Origin: Kiritimatiellia bacterium
Lineage (GTDB): Bacteria; Verrucomicrobiota; Kiritimatiellia; UBA8416; JADHWI01
DNA length: 36,411 nucleotides
Assembly (NCBI GenBank): GCA_030744755.1
Contig: JASLPY010000056.1
Location: 1 to 36,411, forward strand
Reading direction: 5' to 3'
Part shown: piece by piece, positions 1-8,729 of the stretch
Position numbering within the stretch: the stretch's first letter is position 1
Layout of the letters: every line of letters starts with the position of its first letter
The notes under the pieces: generated by a model
Databases searched by the model: none
Seen by the model: the letters and a program-made list of their open reading frames with translations, nothing else
What the model was told of the DNA's origin: nothing
Made by a program: the position numbers and the translations under genes

Positions 1-1
1 G

Positions 2-1819
2 TTTTGTAGCTTTCAGGTGAGCGTAGCCCGCTGGTCGACATTCCCCAATAATGAATTCCCCCTATGGGATGCTAGTGATCTCAAAAACGAATCGGACAGT
101 GCGCCCTGGCACCATTATCGTACGTTGGATGCGGACGCCGCCTTCCATGTGCATGTCTCCTTCGAAGAGAATATTGCAATACCGTCAGTTCCGAAAACTG
201 ACTGGATGTGGGGGTCTCATGACCCCGACCGCGCTCGCACTGTCTTCCTTGTTAATGCCAACAACCATCAAATCACTGTTCACAGCAAGGCCTATGATTA
301 CCAATCCGGGAGTCTAAGGACACAGACCGGGAACAACCTGGTGCTACCCGCGCACAGCGCCAAGCTGGTGGCCTACGCGTCAAGTGGAGGCCCGGTGTTC
401 AATTCGTATGACAACGTGACCTACCGCTTCTACAGCGATGATCCTTTCGCCCTGCACCTGCAGGAGCCAACGTATGGTGATGTGATGCCCCAGGAATGTG
501 GCGGCAGTGGGCAGCTCGGAGAACTGGGGGATTACGTTTGGAATGACGTCGATATCGATGGCATTCAAGATGGCGGTGAGAACGGCATACAAGGAGTCCT
601 TGTCCAGTTGTTGGTAGGCAACGTCTTACTTGAAGAAACCACGACGGACAGCACCGGCTTCTACGAATTCACAGGCCTGCTTCCCGCAAACTACACGGTG
701 AAGATAGCAGACACCAACTTTGTTTCCGGGGGAACACTTGAGGATTGGTCGGCCAGTCCACCCGATCAGGGCGGTGACGATGCCGTGGACAGTGACGGCG
801 ACGTTACGACGCATGACGAGACCGTTGTTCTGGGCTCGGGCGAGATCAACCACACCATAGACTTCGGATACTACTTGCCCGCTTCAATAGGGGACTATGT
901 CTGGCTGGATATCGACAAGGACGGTATACAGGATGGGACAGAAGGCGGTATCAATAATGTAACAGTTGAACTCTACGACAGCGGCAACTCGCTGGTTGGC
1001 TCGACTACAACTGCCGGTGGTGGTGCCTACCTTTTCTCGGGGCTGGCCCCCGGCGACTACTACGTGAAGTTCTATCTCCCAAACACAAATTACATCTTCT
1101 CGACCCAGGACCAGGGTGGTGACGATGAGAAGGACAGCGATGCAGACACGACCACGGGTAAGACCGTTTCGACAACGCTGAGTCCCGGAGAGAACGACTT
1201 GAGTTGGGATGCCGGAATGTACATCCCGTCGACACTGGTTGCGCTGTCAAGTTTCGGGGTAACCGTCAGCGATGGCCAGGTTGTTGTTCAGTGGTCCACG
1301 TCATCCGAGCAAAACGCACTTGGTTTCTTCCTCGAGAGGCTGGATGAATCTTCGGGTAAGTATGTCAGGGTGAATGCAGATCTGATTCCAGCCGCGATCT
1401 TCTCGACCGGTACGGTCGACTACGAGACGGTTGACGCGGACGCTGCGACGACGGGGTCACTCACTTATCGTCTCGTTGAGATCGAAACTACAGGCGCTCA
1501 GAATACGTACGGGCCTTATGAAGTCACGCTCGGCGGCGGTGATGTTGTCGACGACGGATTCTCGGACGAAATGCAGGCGGATGAACCAGGTTCGGACTCG
1601 GGTGTGGATGTGGTTTCTCTTGCTTCCGGGGATGGTGATGTAGTCCTTCGCTGGCCGAGCGAGGCCGGTAAGACCTATCGTATAGAGCAAACCATTGGAG
1701 ACAGCAGCACGGAATTCAAGGTCTTGGCGGCCGGTGTTCCGGCAACGCCTCCGGAAAATACCGCTGTCCTCGTGGACGGCGCGGATTCCGGTGTCTACAG
1801 GGTGGTGGCTGAAGAGTAG
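2..1819 (+). CDS. SdrD B-repeat surface/secreted protein, 5' truncated by the window edge
   Basis: The reading frame is open from base 2; GTG at 17 is only the first possible start, so the gene very probably begins upstream. Counting from that GTG, residues 1-165 have no recognised domain. Two SdrD-B-like Ig-fold modules follow (about 167-285 and 288-405), each opening with a GDYVW segment and an Asp-rich D-x-D-x-D-G loop typical of calcium-binding SdrD B repeats. Residues 410-505 form a fibronectin-like beta module (TSSEQNALGFFLER), and 530-600 form another beta module ending in YRVVAEE. No LPXTG motif or PEP-CTERM anchor is visible, so the protein is presumably secreted or held on the surface in another way. 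A strong hairpin follows 17 bp after the stop. The domain call is firm; adhesion is only the family's usual role. Confidence 0.8.
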   Translation, partial: FCSFQVSVARWSTFPNNEFPLWDASDLKNESDSAPWHHYRTLDADAAFHVHVSFEENIAIPSVPKTDWMWGSHDPDRARTVFLVNANNHQITVHSKAYDYQSGSLRTQTGNNLVLPAHSAKLVAYASSGGPVFNSYDNVTYRFYSDDPFALHLQEPTYGDVMPQECGGSGQLGELGDYVWNDVDIDGIQDGGENGIQGVLVQLLVGNVLLEETTTDSTGFYEFTGLLPANYTVKIADTNFVSGGTLEDWSASPPDQGGDDAVDSDGDVTTHDETVVLGSGEINHTIDFGYYLPASIGDYVWLDIDKDGIQDGTEGGINNVTVELYDSGNSLVGSTTTAGGGAYLFSGLAPGDYYVKFYLPNTNYIFSTQDQGGDDEKDSDADTTTGKTVSTTLSPGENDLSWDAGMYIPSTLVALSSFGVTVSDGQVVVQWSTSSEQNALGFFLERLDESSGKYVRVNADLIPAAIFSTGTVDYETVDADAATTGSLTYRLVEIETTGAQNTYGPYEVTLGGGDVVDDGFSDEMQADEPGSDSGVDVVSLASGDGDVVLRWPSEAGKTYRIEQTIGDSSTEFKVLAAGVPATPPENTAVLVDGADSGVYRVVAEE

Positions 1820-1836
1820 ACCCAAAGAGTATTGTG

Positions 1837-1882
1837 AATAAGAATGGCCGCAGTGCGTATACACACTGCGGCCATTCTTATT
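1837..1882. terminator. Perfect 19-bp hairpin, likely (bidirectional) terminator
   Basis: Arms 1837-1855 and 1864-1882 are exact inverted copies around an 8-nt loop. The stem starts with AATAAG and ends with CTTATT, so a short T-rich stretch occurs at the 3' side on either strand. It lies 17 bp after the surface-protein stop codon and separates it from the kinase run. Confidence 0.65.
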
Positions 1883-2162
1883 TGCGCATTCTGTCACTCC
1901 TGCGAATCTTCTCGTCCATGATAGGGTATTCTTTCGCGGTTTTGGCCCTTTCTGATCCAATACCTGTTCCAAAGAGGCAACTTTCGGATGGAGGCACGTT
2001 TCCTGCTTATCACCAACTCTAGGCGCATTGAGTGCCTGCAAAGGCGATTGCAGGCGGTAGTTGTATTCAAACGAACGGGGAATACTCTACGGGTACACAT
2101 CTGCGCCTTTCTGACCGCAAAGTGATCTGACGAACAATCGCTTTAGCGGAAAGGAGAAAGCT
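1883..2162. other. Intergenic leader region before the giant kinase
   Basis: Together with the hairpin this is about 340 bp without a convincing gene. It holds a sigma-54-like promoter at 1992-2008 and, at its end, a good Shine-Dalgarno (AAAGGAG, near 2150-2157) for the open frame at 2163. I recognise no riboswitch or RNA gene in it. An antisense open frame (1457-2041) overlaps the surface protein and is a shadow. Confidence 0.5.
1992..2008 (+). promoter_or_regulatory. Candidate sigma-54 (-24/-12) promoter
   Basis: AGGCACGTTTCCTGCTT matches the sigma-54 pattern, with GG at 1993-1994 and GC at 2005-2006, exactly 12 nt apart, and the conserved CACG after GG. Transcription would begin near 2018 and cover the 110-aa frame and the giant hybrid kinase. 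One of five such sites in the window. Confidence 0.6.
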
Positions 2163-2495
2163 ATGGAAACGATCCGTAACGGGGGGTCGTTTCAGGGTGG
2201 AAAGACTGCGGTGGGCAGTGAAGGCACTACCGGCGTCACGTCCCTGGAAGGACAAGTGGCTCGGGCCACTGATGTAGCTCAAGTGTGCGCTGGCGTTCTT
2301 CAGAACGTCTGGCAGTGCATTGGGATGGGTGCCCACTCGTTAGCGATGGTCTTGAATCCCAATGCCATCGGCGCTCTTCTGAACACAGATCTCTGTCGCC
2401 ACTCTCAACTGATGGGCAATCAGCTCGAACCTGTACGGTGCTTAGTCACTCGCGGTGCGAGGTACGAAAGGGAAAGGTGGGACAAATGCAAATGA
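2163..2495 (+). CDS. Hypothetical 110-aa protein, possibly a coupled leader ORF
   Basis: I do not recognise this protein. It starts with ATG behind a strong AAAGGAG site and its TGA stop overlaps an ATG of the next gene (ATGA at 2492-2495), which would allow translational coupling. The product is Gly/Ala-rich at the start, has one weakly hydrophobic stretch (about residues 33-75) and several Cys residues, with no known motif. It lies between a sigma-54-like promoter and the giant kinase. It may be a real small protein, a leader peptide, or a transcribed leader that is open by chance. Confidence 0.35.
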   Translation: METIRNGGSFQGGKTAVGSEGTTGVTSLEGQVARATDVAQVCAGVLQNVWQCIGMGAHSLAMVLNPNAIGALLNTDLCRHSQLMGNQLEPVRCLVTRGARYERERWDKCK

Positions 2496-5400
2496 AACGG
2501 AACTCCATGTTACTGATGACTGGTGTCCTTCTTGTGCTTGCTGTGGTCGCCAATGGCCAGCCGGTGCTGGACGGGTATCTTGATCCGGAGTATTTCAGTC
2601 ACGGAAGTACGCTGGACTACCAGGCATTCATACCGCAGGGAACTGCGAAGCTGTATCTTATTGACGATGCTGCAGTTGACTCTAACTACGTGTGGACAGC
2701 GTGGTCCGTAGGTAAGACCTACAATGATCTGAGTTACGGCGCGGGGAAGCATCCAACCTGGCCTGGCGGGCACTCGTTCGGCGACTTACTCGAGAGTGAC
2801 AACCAGAGGATTTGGATCTTCAACAAGTGCGGCAAAGCAATTGATGAAGCCAACCGCATGCGTGGCATTGCACAGGAGTTTTCGGACACGGGTGGTTTTA
2901 ACGTCGATCCGGAATCCTGGTATCGAATGCAGACCGCCAAAATCAATCTACTGAAACAGGTTGAAGATAGGCTCTCACAAGATCTTCTGACCAAGTCAGA
3001 AGAACGGGCCGCAGTGGCTTCAGCAAGATTAAGAATGGTGCTGTCACTGATCTTGATAACTCTGGGTACTACAGCATTCCTTGTGGTCTATTTCATGCGA
3101 GCCATCCTCGTACAAGTGGGAGATGATCCGGCCCGTATCCAGGCGATCGCCGAGCAGATTGCCAAAGGCAATATGGATGTTGAGGTCGACGGCGGGACCG
3201 GAATACGGGCATCGATCGGTGCGATGCTCAGTGCGCTGAGGGAAAACCGTGACGAGGCACAGAGACAGGATCGGCTGAAGACCGGCATTGCGCGGCTCAA
3301 CGATACGATGCGTGGCGATCCTAACGTGGCAACGCTGGCTTCGAAGGTCATAGCCGAGATGGCCAGCTACCTGAATGCCCAGGTGGGTGCTTTCTATCTG
3401 GCTGTCAACGGCGATGGCACGGAGCTCTCGCTCCAGGGTAGTTACGCCTACAGGGGGGGCAAGAACGCGCCCAGCGAATTCAAGCTTGGCGAAGGTCTGA
3501 TCGGGCAGGCCGCGCAGGAGAAGAAGTGCATACTCGTGACCGACGTGCCGGAGGACTGTATCACCGTAACATCCGCGCTGGGCGAGACTTTGCCGCGCAA
3601 CATTGTCTGTTTCCCTCTCCTCTACGAGGGAGAGGTCAAGGGCGTTGTTGAACTCGGCTCGCTGGAGGAATTTACGGACCGGCAACTTGACTTCCTCGAC
3701 CAGGTAGGCGAGAGCGTGGCCATCGCCGTCCATTCGGCGCAATCCCGCGAGCAGATGAAGATCCTGCAGGAGTCTGAAGGGAAGCTGAAGGTTCAGTCGG
3801 AGGAACTCCAGGTGACGAATGAGGAACTGGCGGAGAAGACGGTTTCTCTGGAACGTCAGAAGCGTGAAGTCGAGCAGACAAACGCGGAACTGGAAGAAAC
3901 GCGGCAGGAAATTGAGAAGAGAGCCGAGGACCTGGCCCTGGCAAGCAAATACAAGTCGGAGTTTCTGGCCAATATGTCGCACGAATTGAGGACTCCGCTG
4001 AACAGTCTTCTCATTCTCGCCACTTCTCTCGCGGAGAATGGAGATGGAAATCTCACGGACGATCAGGTGGAATCCGCACGGGTGATCCACGACAGCGGCA
4101 ACGATCTGCTCTCGCTGATCAACGAGATCCTTGATCTCTCGAAGATCGAGGCCGGGCAAATGGACATCCTGTTCGATAAGGTCGCCATCAATGATCTGGC
4201 CGATGGCGTGCGTAACCGGTTTAAGCATGTTTTCGACGACAAGGGGCTGGAACTTAAGATCTTGATCGACAAGAGTTCGCCAGCCGAGATCACCAGCGAC
4301 CGGAAGCGAATCGAACAGATCATCAGGAACCTGATATCGAATGCCGTCAAGTTTACGAGCGAGGGCAGTGTCACTGTAGCTTTCAGCCATTTGTCATTTG
4401 TCAATGATCATTGGGAAGACAGCAAGGGCCGCTTCGTTGATCTTCGAGTCGCCAATGAATCATCACCAATGGCCAATGACGCACCACAGGCGTCAATGAC
4501 TAATGACGAATTCCTTGTTATCTCTGTGACGGACACGGGCGTCGGTGTCCCGGCAGAGAAGCAGGAGGCTATCTTCGAGGCGTTCCAGCAGGCTGACGGG
4601 GGCACTTCCAGGAAATACGGCGGAACTGGTCTCGGGCTTTCGATCTGCAGAGAGCTCGTTCGTCTGCTTGGAGGCGAAATCAGGCTGGCAAGCGAGGAAG
4701 GAAAGGGCTCGACATTCACCGTATATCTTCCGACCGAGGCGAAGACCCCGGCAGACGTCGCGCCGCAACGATCGGAGAGGAAGCCGTACGTCAGAAAGAA
4801 ACCCCTGCCCCTGATGGCACCGGCATCCGTTCCCGACGACCGCGACGGCATCGTGAAGGGCGACAAAGCGATCCTTGTTGTGGAGGACGATCCCGTGTTC
4901 GCGAAGCTGCTGCTCCGGCAGTGCCGGGAGAAAGGATTCAAGTGCCTGATAGCGGCAACCGGTGAGGAGGGCCTCCGGCTCGCCTGCGAGCAAGCTCCCA
5001 GCGCGGTGATTCTGGACATCAGGCTGCCGGGCATAGACGGTTGGTCCGTGCTCGACCAACTCAAGGAAAAAGTCGAGACGCGGCATGTTCCGGTCCACAT
5101 CATATCCGTTGAAGAGCCGTCACAGGAAGCCCTCACAAGGGGGGCGATAGGCTTCCTGCGGAAGCCTGTGAGCCCGGATGACCTACAGGCCGCATTCGTC
5201 CGCATCGAGGACGTTCTGAGGAGAACGGTGAAGGGCCTTCTGGTCGTAGAGGACGACGAGAAGCTTCGGAAGGCAATCGTCAAACTGGTCGGCAACGGAG
5301 ATGTTAACACGGACGATGCGCCAACCGGCAAAGCAGCGATCGAGAAACCGGCGTCGAAGAGATACGATTGCATGATTCTGGACCTGAACCTGCCGGACAT

Positions 5401-6034
5401 GAGCGGGTTCGAGTTGCTGGAAAAGGCTGAGAAGATGGAAACCGTCGTCCTGCCGCCGGTCGTTGTCTATACCGGGAGGGAACTGACCCGGGACGAAGAG
5501 AAAGCCCTGCGCAGGTACTCCGAATCCATCATTGTGAAGGGGGTCCGTTCGCAGGAACGTCTCTTCGATGAGGTCTCACTGTTCCTGCATCGGGTAGTGG
5601 AACACATGCCGAAAGAGAGACGACAGTTGATCTCTGATCTGCACAATGCGGACAGCATACTCAGGGATAAAAAGGTCCTCATTGTTGATGACGACATGAG
5701 GACTCTGTTCGCCCTTTCCAACGCGTTGTCTACAAAGGGCACCAAGACCATAAAGGCCGAGGACGGCAAGAAGGCGCTAGAGATACTGAAGACTGAGCCC
5801 GACATAGACCTCGTACTCATGGATATCATGATGCCGGTGATGGACGGTTACGAGACGATGAAACGCATAAGGGCGCAGGAGCGGTTCGACCAGGTGCCCA
5901 TTATCGCCCTGACCGCAAAGGCCATGAAGCTGGACCGGAAAAAATGCGTTGATGCGGGCGCAAGTGATTACTTGCCGAAGCCTGTGGAGGCCAACTGGCT
6001 GTTCTCGATGATGAGAGCGTGGATGTATAGGTGA
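2486..6034 (+). CDS. Giant hybrid sensor histidine kinase (chimeric N-terminus, NIT-like stub, HAMP, GAF, HisKA, HATPase, 3x REC)
   Basis: ATG 2486 is chosen because AAAGGTGG lies 5 nt upstream and a signal peptide follows; the open frame extends to 2285 without support. From 2486 (1182 aa): signal peptide 1-24; residues 25-114 resemble the start of exported SdrD-type proteins; 117-183 resemble the C-terminal part of a nitrate/nitrite-sensing (NIT) domain; transmembrane helix 184-207; HAMP about 210-255; GAF about 275-415; coiled coil 420-485; HisKA with H499 (MSHELRTP); HATPase about 600-745 with DTGVGVP and GGTGLGL boxes; receivers with phospho-acceptors D844, D966 and D1113. The three RECs suggest intramolecular phosphorelay. 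The ATPase domain contains a repeat-derived insert at 4388-4510. Transcription is probably from the sigma-54-like site at 1992. The N-terminal sensor is a mosaic, so the ligand cannot be inferred. Confidence 0.9.
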   Translation: MQMKRNSMLLMTGVLLVLAVVANGQPVLDGYLDPEYFSHGSTLDYQAFIPQGTAKLYLIDDAAVDSNYVWTAWSVGKTYNDLSYGAGKHPTWPGGHSFGDLLESDNQRIWIFNKCGKAIDEANRMRGIAQEFSDTGGFNVDPESWYRMQTAKINLLKQVEDRLSQDLLTKSEERAAVASARLRMVLSLILITLGTTAFLVVYFMRAILVQVGDDPARIQAIAEQIAKGNMDVEVDGGTGIRASIGAMLSALRENRDEAQRQDRLKTGIARLNDTMRGDPNVATLASKVIAEMASYLNAQVGAFYLAVNGDGTELSLQGSYAYRGGKNAPSEFKLGEGLIGQAAQEKKCILVTDVPEDCITVTSALGETLPRNIVCFPLLYEGEVKGVVELGSLEEFTDRQLDFLDQVGESVAIAVHSAQSREQMKILQESEGKLKVQSEELQVTNEELAEKTVSLERQKREVEQTNAELEETRQEIEKRAEDLALASKYKSEFLANMSHELRTPLNSLLILATSLAENGDGNLTDDQVESARVIHDSGNDLLSLINEILDLSKIEAGQMDILFDKVAINDLADGVRNRFKHVFDDKGLELKILIDKSSPAEITSDRKRIEQIIRNLISNAVKFTSEGSVTVAFSHLSFVNDHWEDSKGRFVDLRVANESSPMANDAPQASMTNDEFLVISVTDTGVGVPAEKQEAIFEAFQQADGGTSRKYGGTGLGLSICRELVRLLGGEIRLASEEGKGSTFTVYLPTEAKTPADVAPQRSERKPYVRKKPLPLMAPASVPDDRDGIVKGDKAILVVEDDPVFAKLLLRQCREKGFKCLIAATGEEGLRLACEQAPSAVILDIRLPGIDGWSVLDQLKEKVETRHVPVHIISVEEPSQEALTRGAIGFLRKPVSPDDLQAAFVRIEDVLRRTVKGLLVVEDDEKLRKAIVKLVGNGDVNTDDAPTGKAAIEKPASKRYDCMILDLNLPDMSGFELLEKAEKMETVVLPPVVVYTGRELTRDEEKALRRYSESIIVKGVRSQERLFDEVSLFLHRVVEHMPKERRQLISDLHNADSILRDKKVLIVDDDMRTLFALSNALSTKGTKTIKAEDGKKALEILKTEPDIDLVLMDIMMPVMDGYETMKRIRAQERFDQVPIIALTAKAMKLDRKKCVDAGASDYLPKPVEANWLFSMMRAWMYR
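4388..4510. repeat. Heptamer repeat (GTCATTG-type) with inverted arms inside the kinase ATPase domain
   Basis: Bases 4388-4415 carry four degenerate 7-nt units related to TCATTTG/TCATTGG. Bases 4452-4481 and 4492-4510 carry the reverse complement (CCAATGA/CAATGAC units). The DNA is read through in frame and adds an Asn/Ser/Met-rich loop in the hairpin between the N box and the G1 box of the HATPase domain. The same family occurs at the matching place in the kinase at 8730. Confidence 0.65.
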
Positions 6035-6145
6035 ACGTGGAAGATCAGCAACCGATGTCATCAATAAGATGGATGCAGTAGATGAGGGAACCAACGAGAT
6101 TCTTGCGATGGGCGTATGTTCTTCCAAGACAGTGAGGAAACACAA

Positions 6146-7765
6146 ATGAGCGATGATCCTAAAACTCCACTTTCCACGTTCCGCGCTCCGCGTTCGAGGC
6201 AGAAAATCCTGATTGTTGATGACAAGGAAGCGAACCTCATTGCCCTTGAGAAGGTCCTGAGGCAGGTCGATGCGGAGGTCATCAAGGCGCGTAGCGGCGA
6301 TGACGCCCTTAAAGCCGTGCTCAACCACGACTTTGCCCTTCTGATCCTGGACGTTCAGATGCCCGGCATGGACGGCTACGAACTCGCCAGTCACCTGCGC
6401 GGGGACGACACAACGAAGGTCATCCCGATTGTCTTCGTCACCGCCGCCCTCGCCGATGAGCAGCACATGTTCAAGGGCTACGAGGCGGGCGGCATGGACT
6501 ACATCGTAAAACCCTACGCTCCCAAAATCCTGGTCGGCAAGGTCAAAGTCTTCCTTGAGATGGATCACTACAGGCGTGAGTTGCAGATGCACCGCGACCA
6601 TCTTGAGGCGCTGGTCGCAGAGCGAACCGCAGAGCTGAAGGAACGGGAACGCTATTTCCGGTCGCTCATGCGCAACATGCACGAGAACATCGTGGTCATC
6701 GACAAGGACTACGTGATCACGGACTGCAACAACCCGTTTTCCCGGCGCGTAGGCAAGATGCGTGACGAGATTATTGGCAAACATTGCTACGAGGTGCCCC
6801 ACGGCTACACCGAGCCCTGCGCCGCAGATGATGAGCAGTGCCCGCTGCGCGAGGTGTTCGAAACCGGGGAGCCAAGGAATGTTCAACATGTTCACACACA
6901 CGCCGACGCCTCAAAGGTGTACGTGGACATCCTGCTTTCACCCATGAAAGACGAGTCGGGCAGGGTCACGCACATCGTCGAAGCCATACGCGACATCAGC
7001 AAACGAAAGCGGGCGGAAGAGCACCGTCTGGTAATGGAAGCTCAACTCCGGCAATCACAGAAACTCGAGTCGATCGGGACGCTGGCCGGGGTCGTAGCCC
7101 ACGAGATCAACAACCCGATCAACGGGATCATGAACTACGCACAGTTGATTCTCGACAAGCTGGGATCCGATAGTCCGGTTTCGGAGTATGCCACTGAGAT
7201 CGGCAAGGAAACCGAGCGGGTAGCGATGATCGTGAGGAATCTGCTTTCGTTCGCACGCCACGAGGAGCAGGCTGACAGCAAGGCACGTATGTGCGATATC
7301 GTCGAAACCACACTGTCGTTGATTCAGACGATCATAAGACACGACCAGATCACGCTGGAAGTGAATGTGCCCGAAGACTTGCCTTCGATCAGGGGTCGTA
7401 GCCAGCAGATTCAGCAAGTCTTCATGAACCTTCTAACGAACGCGCGCGACGCGCTCAATGGAAAATACGAGGGGTTTGACGAAGACAAGAGGCTGGTGAT
7501 CAGCTCTCACATACTGAACAAGAACTGTCAGCAATGGGTTCGCACAACTGTGGAAGATCAAGGCCCAGGAATCCCTGAAGAGGTGCAAGATCGCATGTTC
7601 GATCCGTTCTATACGACCAAGCCACGGGACAAGGGCACAGGCCTGGGCCTCTCAATCAGTCACGGCATAGTCAAGGATCATGGGGGCGAGTTGAGCGTGG
7701 AGACCAAGGTAGGGGAATGGACGCGGTTTCATGTGGATTTGCCGGTGGGTGGGAGTGATGCGTGA
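6146..7765 (+). CDS. REC-PAS-HisKA-HATPase hybrid histidine kinase
   Basis: Start ATG 6146 is preferred over 6116 because GAGG precedes it at a usable distance. 539 aa: REC about 17-135 with D69; coiled coil 140-170; PAS about 170-285 containing the Cys pattern CYEVPHG...C...CPL; HisKA with H319 (VAHEINNPINGI); HATPase about 410-535 with DQGPGIP and GTGLGLS boxes. There is no transmembrane segment, so it is cytoplasmic. A receiver in front of the kinase core suggests it takes phosphate or a signal from another kinase, perhaps the giant hybrid upstream. It belongs to the same NNPINGIMNYAQLI family as the kinases at 8730, 28564 and 33089. Its 5' end (6174-6194) and its stop region (7755-7775) carry short heptamer repeats. 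Confidence 0.9.
   Translation: MSDDPKTPLSTFRAPRSRQKILIVDDKEANLIALEKVLRQVDAEVIKARSGDDALKAVLNHDFALLILDVQMPGMDGYELASHLRGDDTTKVIPIVFVTAALADEQHMFKGYEAGGMDYIVKPYAPKILVGKVKVFLEMDHYRRELQMHRDHLEALVAERTAELKERERYFRSLMRNMHENIVVIDKDYVITDCNNPFSRRVGKMRDEIIGKHCYEVPHGYTEPCAADDEQCPLREVFETGEPRNVQHVHTHADASKVYVDILLSPMKDESGRVTHIVEAIRDISKRKRAEEHRLVMEAQLRQSQKLESIGTLAGVVAHEINNPINGIMNYAQLILDKLGSDSPVSEYATEIGKETERVAMIVRNLLSFARHEEQADSKARMCDIVETTLSLIQTIIRHDQITLEVNVPEDLPSIRGRSQQIQQVFMNLLTNARDALNGKYEGFDEDKRLVISSHILNKNCQQWVRTTVEDQGPGIPEEVQDRMFDPFYTTKPRDKGTGLGLSISHGIVKDHGGELSVETKVGEWTRFHVDLPVGGSDA
6174..6194 (+). repeat. Three CCGCGTT-type heptamers in coding sequence
   Basis: Three consecutive 7-nt units (consensus CCRCGTT/CCGCGCT) lie just after the start codon of the kinase at 6146 and encode its Thr-Phe-Arg-Ala-Pro-Arg linker before the receiver. 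No inverted partner is visible. Confidence 0.45.
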
Positions 7766-7775
7766 GGCGTGAGAG
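7755..7775 (+). repeat. GTGATGC/GTGAGGC heptamers across a kinase stop codon
   Basis: Three 7-nt units run across the last codons and TGA stop of the kinase at 6146. The same unit type follows the stop of the kinase at 8730 (10920-10961). Confidence 0.5.
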
Positions 7776-7806
7776 GTTTTGGGGTCATGTGAACGGAGGA
7801 GTGATT

Positions 7807-8238
7807 GTGAGTGAACATGCGGAAGTTGACGCACAGGATGAGGGCCTGAGATTCTTGCTGGTGGACGATGACACCGTTTTTCTCAGCTCTCTGAAACTGA
7901 TTGTCGAGTCACTTGGTCACGAGGCGGAGTGCGCGCGTAATGCTGAACAGGCGGCTTCGCTGGTGGAGCGCAATACATACGATGTCGTCCTGGTTGATTA
8001 CCTTATGCCGGGAAAAAACGGCACCTGGTTCATGAAGAATGTGACAGCGCCAAGAATGTCTAAGTTTCTTCTTATGACGGCACACGAGGACATGACAATT
8101 ATCAACGATATGTTCCGGCTTGGAGTCTGCGGGTACCTGATAAAACCGTTCAGCAGGGATGACCTTGCGCGTCACATTGAGTTTCACGTGAATCGCAAAC
8201 AACAAGAGAGGAACGTCCGAGCGGCGAAAACGGAGTGA
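7807..8238 (+). CDS. Single-domain response regulator (REC)
   Basis: GTG 7807 is chosen because GGAGGA (7795-7800) lies 6 nt upstream; GTG 7801 is possible but too close. 143 aa, one receiver with the acidic pair in VDDD, phospho-acceptor Asp in VLVDYLMPG, Thr in LLMTAHED and Lys in IKPF, so it should be active. No output domain: a CheY- or Spo0F-like shuttle or a diffusible partner for the adjacent kinases. It lies 41 bp after the kinase at 6146 in the same direction. Confidence 0.85.
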   Translation: MSEHAEVDAQDEGLRFLLVDDDTVFLSSLKLIVESLGHEAECARNAEQAASLVERNTYDVVLVDYLMPGKNGTWFMKNVTAPRMSKFLLMTAHEDMTIINDMFRLGVCGYLIKPFSRDDLARHIEFHVNRKQQERNVRAAKTE

Positions 8239-8278
8239 TTATGTGAATCTGCCTCGCCTAAGAAGGTGAATAGGTGTG

Positions 8279-8665
8279 ATGGGACTCGTGCTGTCGTTTA
8301 ATCGCCTGAAAAGCCGCATGCGCGAGCATATGCGGGCCCAGAATGAATTAGCTTTCGCTGAGAAGAGAATTCGTGCATTGCTCGAGAATTCACCCGTTTG
8401 CACCAAGATAGTGGACCTTGATCTCAACCTGCAGTGCATGAGTGCTGCAGGTATAAAGGGTTTTGGCATTGATGATGTCACACAGTTTTACGGGGATCCG
8501 TATCCCTTTTCTTTCTATCCTGGTTCCTTCCGCAACATTATGACCGCGAACTTGCAGAAGGCCAAAAAGACGGATCAAGTTATCACGCAGGAAGCTGCAG
8601 TTGTTGATGCCAAAGGAAACGAACTGTGGTAGCATTCTGCTGTTGTGCCGGCGAAAGAACAGTGA
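8279..8665 (+). pseudogene. Truncated PAS-domain remnant with in-frame stop
   Basis: ATG 8279 opens a short coiled coil (residues 1-30) and a PAS domain (RIRALLENSPVCTKIVD onward). The frame hits TAG at 8630 directly after ...KGNELW. Reading through continues the PAS consensus (HSAVVPAKEQ) to a second stop at 8663-8665, so the TAG interrupts the last PAS strands. No kinase core follows in this frame, so this looks like the decayed head of a PAS-type kinase. A short expressed PAS protein cannot be excluded. Confidence 0.6.
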
Positions 8666-8729
8666 GCGATAGACGAATGTCGACAGAGAATAAGGATCCA
8701 GGACGAGCGAGGATCACGAGAAAGATCAT

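Noticed and set aside
3044..4390. 448-aa open frame on the minus strand
   Set aside because: It lies wholly antisense to the giant kinase, has no ribosome site or domain, and mirrors its codon pattern.
4408..5400. 330-aa open frame on the minus strand
   Set aside because: Antisense to ATPase and receivers; Ser/Arg/Pro-rich shadow composition.
5777..6901. 374-aa open frame on the minus strand
   Set aside because: Antisense to the last receiver of the giant kinase and to the next kinase; Leu/His/Val-rich shadow.
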